Shown here: in pieces, positions 4,670-6,839 of the stretch
How the letters are laid out: each line of letters begins with the position of its first letter
How positions within the stretch are numbered: the first letter of the stretch is position 1
Origin: Actinomycetota bacterium
GTDB lineage: Bacteria > Actinomycetota > Acidimicrobiia > Acidimicrobiales > Ilumatobacteraceae
DNA length: 6,839 nucleotides
Reading direction: 5' to 3'
NCBI GenBank assembly: GCA_018882725.1
Contig: VERK01000123.1
Coordinates: forward strand, 1-6,839
Notes under the pieces: model-generated
What the model was told of the DNA's origin: nothing
What the model saw: only the letters and a program-made list of their open reading frames with translations
The model's database searches: none
Program-made: the position numbers and the translations under genes

Positions 4670-5205
4670 TGAACCTCGTTCACCTCTTCGCGGCCGATCC
4701 GGCTGAGACGCACCACTGGCTGCTGCCCGAAACCGCCGAAATCATCTACGGCGGAATCGCGTCGGTGCTCGTAATCGGTGCGCTCGTCAAGTTCGCGCTG
4801 CCGCAGTTCAAGAAGGCGCTCACGGCTCGCACCGAGCGCATTCAGAAAGAACTCGATGCCTCGGCCAACGATCTGTCGCAGGCTCAGGCCGACGCGTCGA
4901 AGATCCGTACGGCTCTCGGCGACATCGCCAGTGAGAAGGCTCGCCTCCTCTCCGACGCGCAGGCTCAGGCCGACGCGTTGTTGAAGGAAGGCCGCGCTCG
5001 CCTCACCGCCGAGATCGCCGAACTCGAAGCCAAGGCCGATGCCGACATCGCCGCCGCGGCCGCGCGTGGTTCCGACGAACTGCGCACCGAGATCGGCCGT
5101 CTGGCCGGCACCGCCACCGATCGCGCGCTCGCTTCGGTGCTCGACGACGCGACGCAGCAGCAGCTCGTCGAGAACTTCATCGCAAAGGTAGGTGCATCAC
5201 GATGA
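4669..5205 (+). CDS. atpF: F1Fo ATP synthase second b-type subunit (b-prime-like)
   Basis: This 178-residue protein has a short N-terminus, one membrane helix at about 22-44 (from ETAEIIYGGIASVLVIGALV), the FALPQFKKALTARTERIQ transition, and a long charged Ala-rich helix to about 160, ending in TDRALASVLDDATQQQLVENFI, which is typical of the b region that meets delta. With the preceding gene it would form a b/b-prime heterodimeric stator, as in cyanobacteria and alphaproteobacteria. In mycobacteria the corresponding gene is a b-delta fusion placed after a separate b; here the delta part is a separate gene that follows with a 4-nt ATGA overlap. The ATG at 4669 overlaps the upstream TGA and is preceded by GCAGGAG at 4655-4661, a good ribosome site. 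Whether it is called b or b-prime cannot be settled without a phylogeny. Confidence 0.92.
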   Translation: MNLVHLFAADPAETHHWLLPETAEIIYGGIASVLVIGALVKFALPQFKKALTARTERIQKELDASANDLSQAQADASKIRTALGDIASEKARLLSDAQAQADALLKEGRARLTAEIAELEAKADADIAAAAARGSDELRTEIGRLAGTATDRALASVLDDATQQQLVENFIAKVGASR

Positions 5206-5729
5206 GCGACGCACGCATCGACGGATACGCCCGCGCGCTGTTCGAAATCGCAGCCGCCGAAGGAACGCTCGACGAGGTGGAAGACGAACTCTTCCGTTTC
5301 GCTCGCTCGTTCGAGTCGAACGATCAGCTCCGCAACACGCTCACCGACGAACTCATCCCGGCCGACAAGCGCCAGGCGATCGTCGAGTCGTTGTTGGGCG
5401 GCAAGGCCACCGCAACCACCACGCAGCTCGTCGGCATGGTCGTCGGGTCGGGTCGCGGTCGCGATCTGCCCGCCATCATCGACAAGTTGGTGCAGCGCGC
5501 TTCCAGCGCCAAGCAGCTCGAAGTGGCCGAAGTGCGCAGCGCCGTGGCGCTGAGCGCCGATCAGCAGGCGCGCCTCAAGGCTGCGCTCACCAACGCCACC
5601 GGCAAGCAACTCAACCTGAAGGTCGTCGTCGACCCGAGCGTCCTCGGTGGCCTGGTGGCCACGGTGGGCGACACCGTGATCGACGGCAGCGTTCGTACCC
5701 GCCTCGACAACGTCAAGAGCAGGCTCTGA
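5202..5729 (+). CDS. atpH: F1Fo ATP synthase subunit delta (OSCP-like)
   Basis: Delta caps the alpha3beta3 head and joins it to the b stalk. The 175-residue length is standard. The N-terminal helical domain begins IDGYARALFEIAAAEGTLDE, the classic YAxALF(E/D)xA start, and the C-terminal domain ends with the family signature GGLVATVGDTVIDGSVRTRL (149-168). ATG 5202 overlaps the previous stop in ATGA, with AAAGGTAGGTG at 5184-5194 as ribosome site, so translation is probably coupled to the second b gene and gives a matched supply of the two partners. It has no N-terminal b domain, unlike the mycobacterial b-delta protein. Confidence 0.97.
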   Translation: MSDARIDGYARALFEIAAAEGTLDEVEDELFRFARSFESNDQLRNTLTDELIPADKRQAIVESLLGGKATATTTQLVGMVVGSGRGRDLPAIIDKLVQRASSAKQLEVAEVRSAVALSADQQARLKAALTNATGKQLNLKVVVDPSVLGGLVATVGDTVIDGSVRTRLDNVKSRL

Positions 5730-5743
5730 AAGAGAGACACGAC

Positions 5744-6839
<1,096 letters not shown>

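Overview
The window (6839 bp, high G+C) carries the end of glyA, an intergenic patch built of inverted repeats, a WecA/Rfe-type sugar-phosphate transferase, and most of an F1Fo ATP synthase operon that runs off the right edge inside atpA. All supported genes are on the + strand. The order glyA - MraY/WecA-family transferase - small ATP synthase accessory membrane proteins - atpB is a known actinobacterial neighbourhood; Mycobacterium tuberculosis, for example, has rfe/wecA next to an AtpI-like gene and atpB. AtpA also has the GDRKTGKT form of the P-loop that mycobacteria share. The peripheral stalk, however, is encoded as separate b, second b and delta genes, not the mycobacterial b plus b-delta fusion. 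I therefore infer a high-GC actinobacterium outside the mycobacteria, possibly class Acidimicrobiia. That placement is inference and was not tested by a search.

Layout. 1-528: C-terminal 175 residues of serine hydroxymethyltransferase. 529-748: non-coding, with two 47-bp units in inverted orientation separated by 47 bp, a 10-bp palindrome, several CCAGAAC-core motifs and, at its right end, a candidate -10 box placed for leaderless transcription of the next gene. 749-1984: polyprenyl-phosphate GlcNAc-1-phosphate transferase. 1985-2046: short gap with a 7-bp stem hairpin. 2047-2400 and 2397-2849: AtpZ-like and AtpI-like small membrane proteins, overlapping by 4 nt. 2883-3641 atpB (a), 3708-3971 atpE (c), 4046-4669 first b subunit, 4669-5205 second b subunit, 5202-5729 atpH (delta), 5744 to edge atpA (alpha).

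How it works together. Subunits a and c form the proton channel and rotor; b, second b and delta form the stator that holds the alpha3beta3 head, of which alpha begins here. AtpZ and AtpI probably assist Fo assembly or ion supply. The b, second b and delta genes overlap by 1 and 4 nt, which suggests translational coupling. The key residues for proton-coupled rotation are present: Arg176 in a, Glu72 in c, and an H185/E225 pair in a that mirrors E. coli E219/H245.

I see no undescribed multi-gene system; the genes are housekeeping. The points that stand out are the paired inverted repeat element after glyA, the abrupt change in codon third positions inside atpI, the conflict between the Shine-Dalgarno site and the reading frame at the start of the first b subunit together with its acidic two-cysteine N-terminal extension, and the b-second b-delta arrangement that looks like an unfused counterpart of the mycobacterial b-delta protein.
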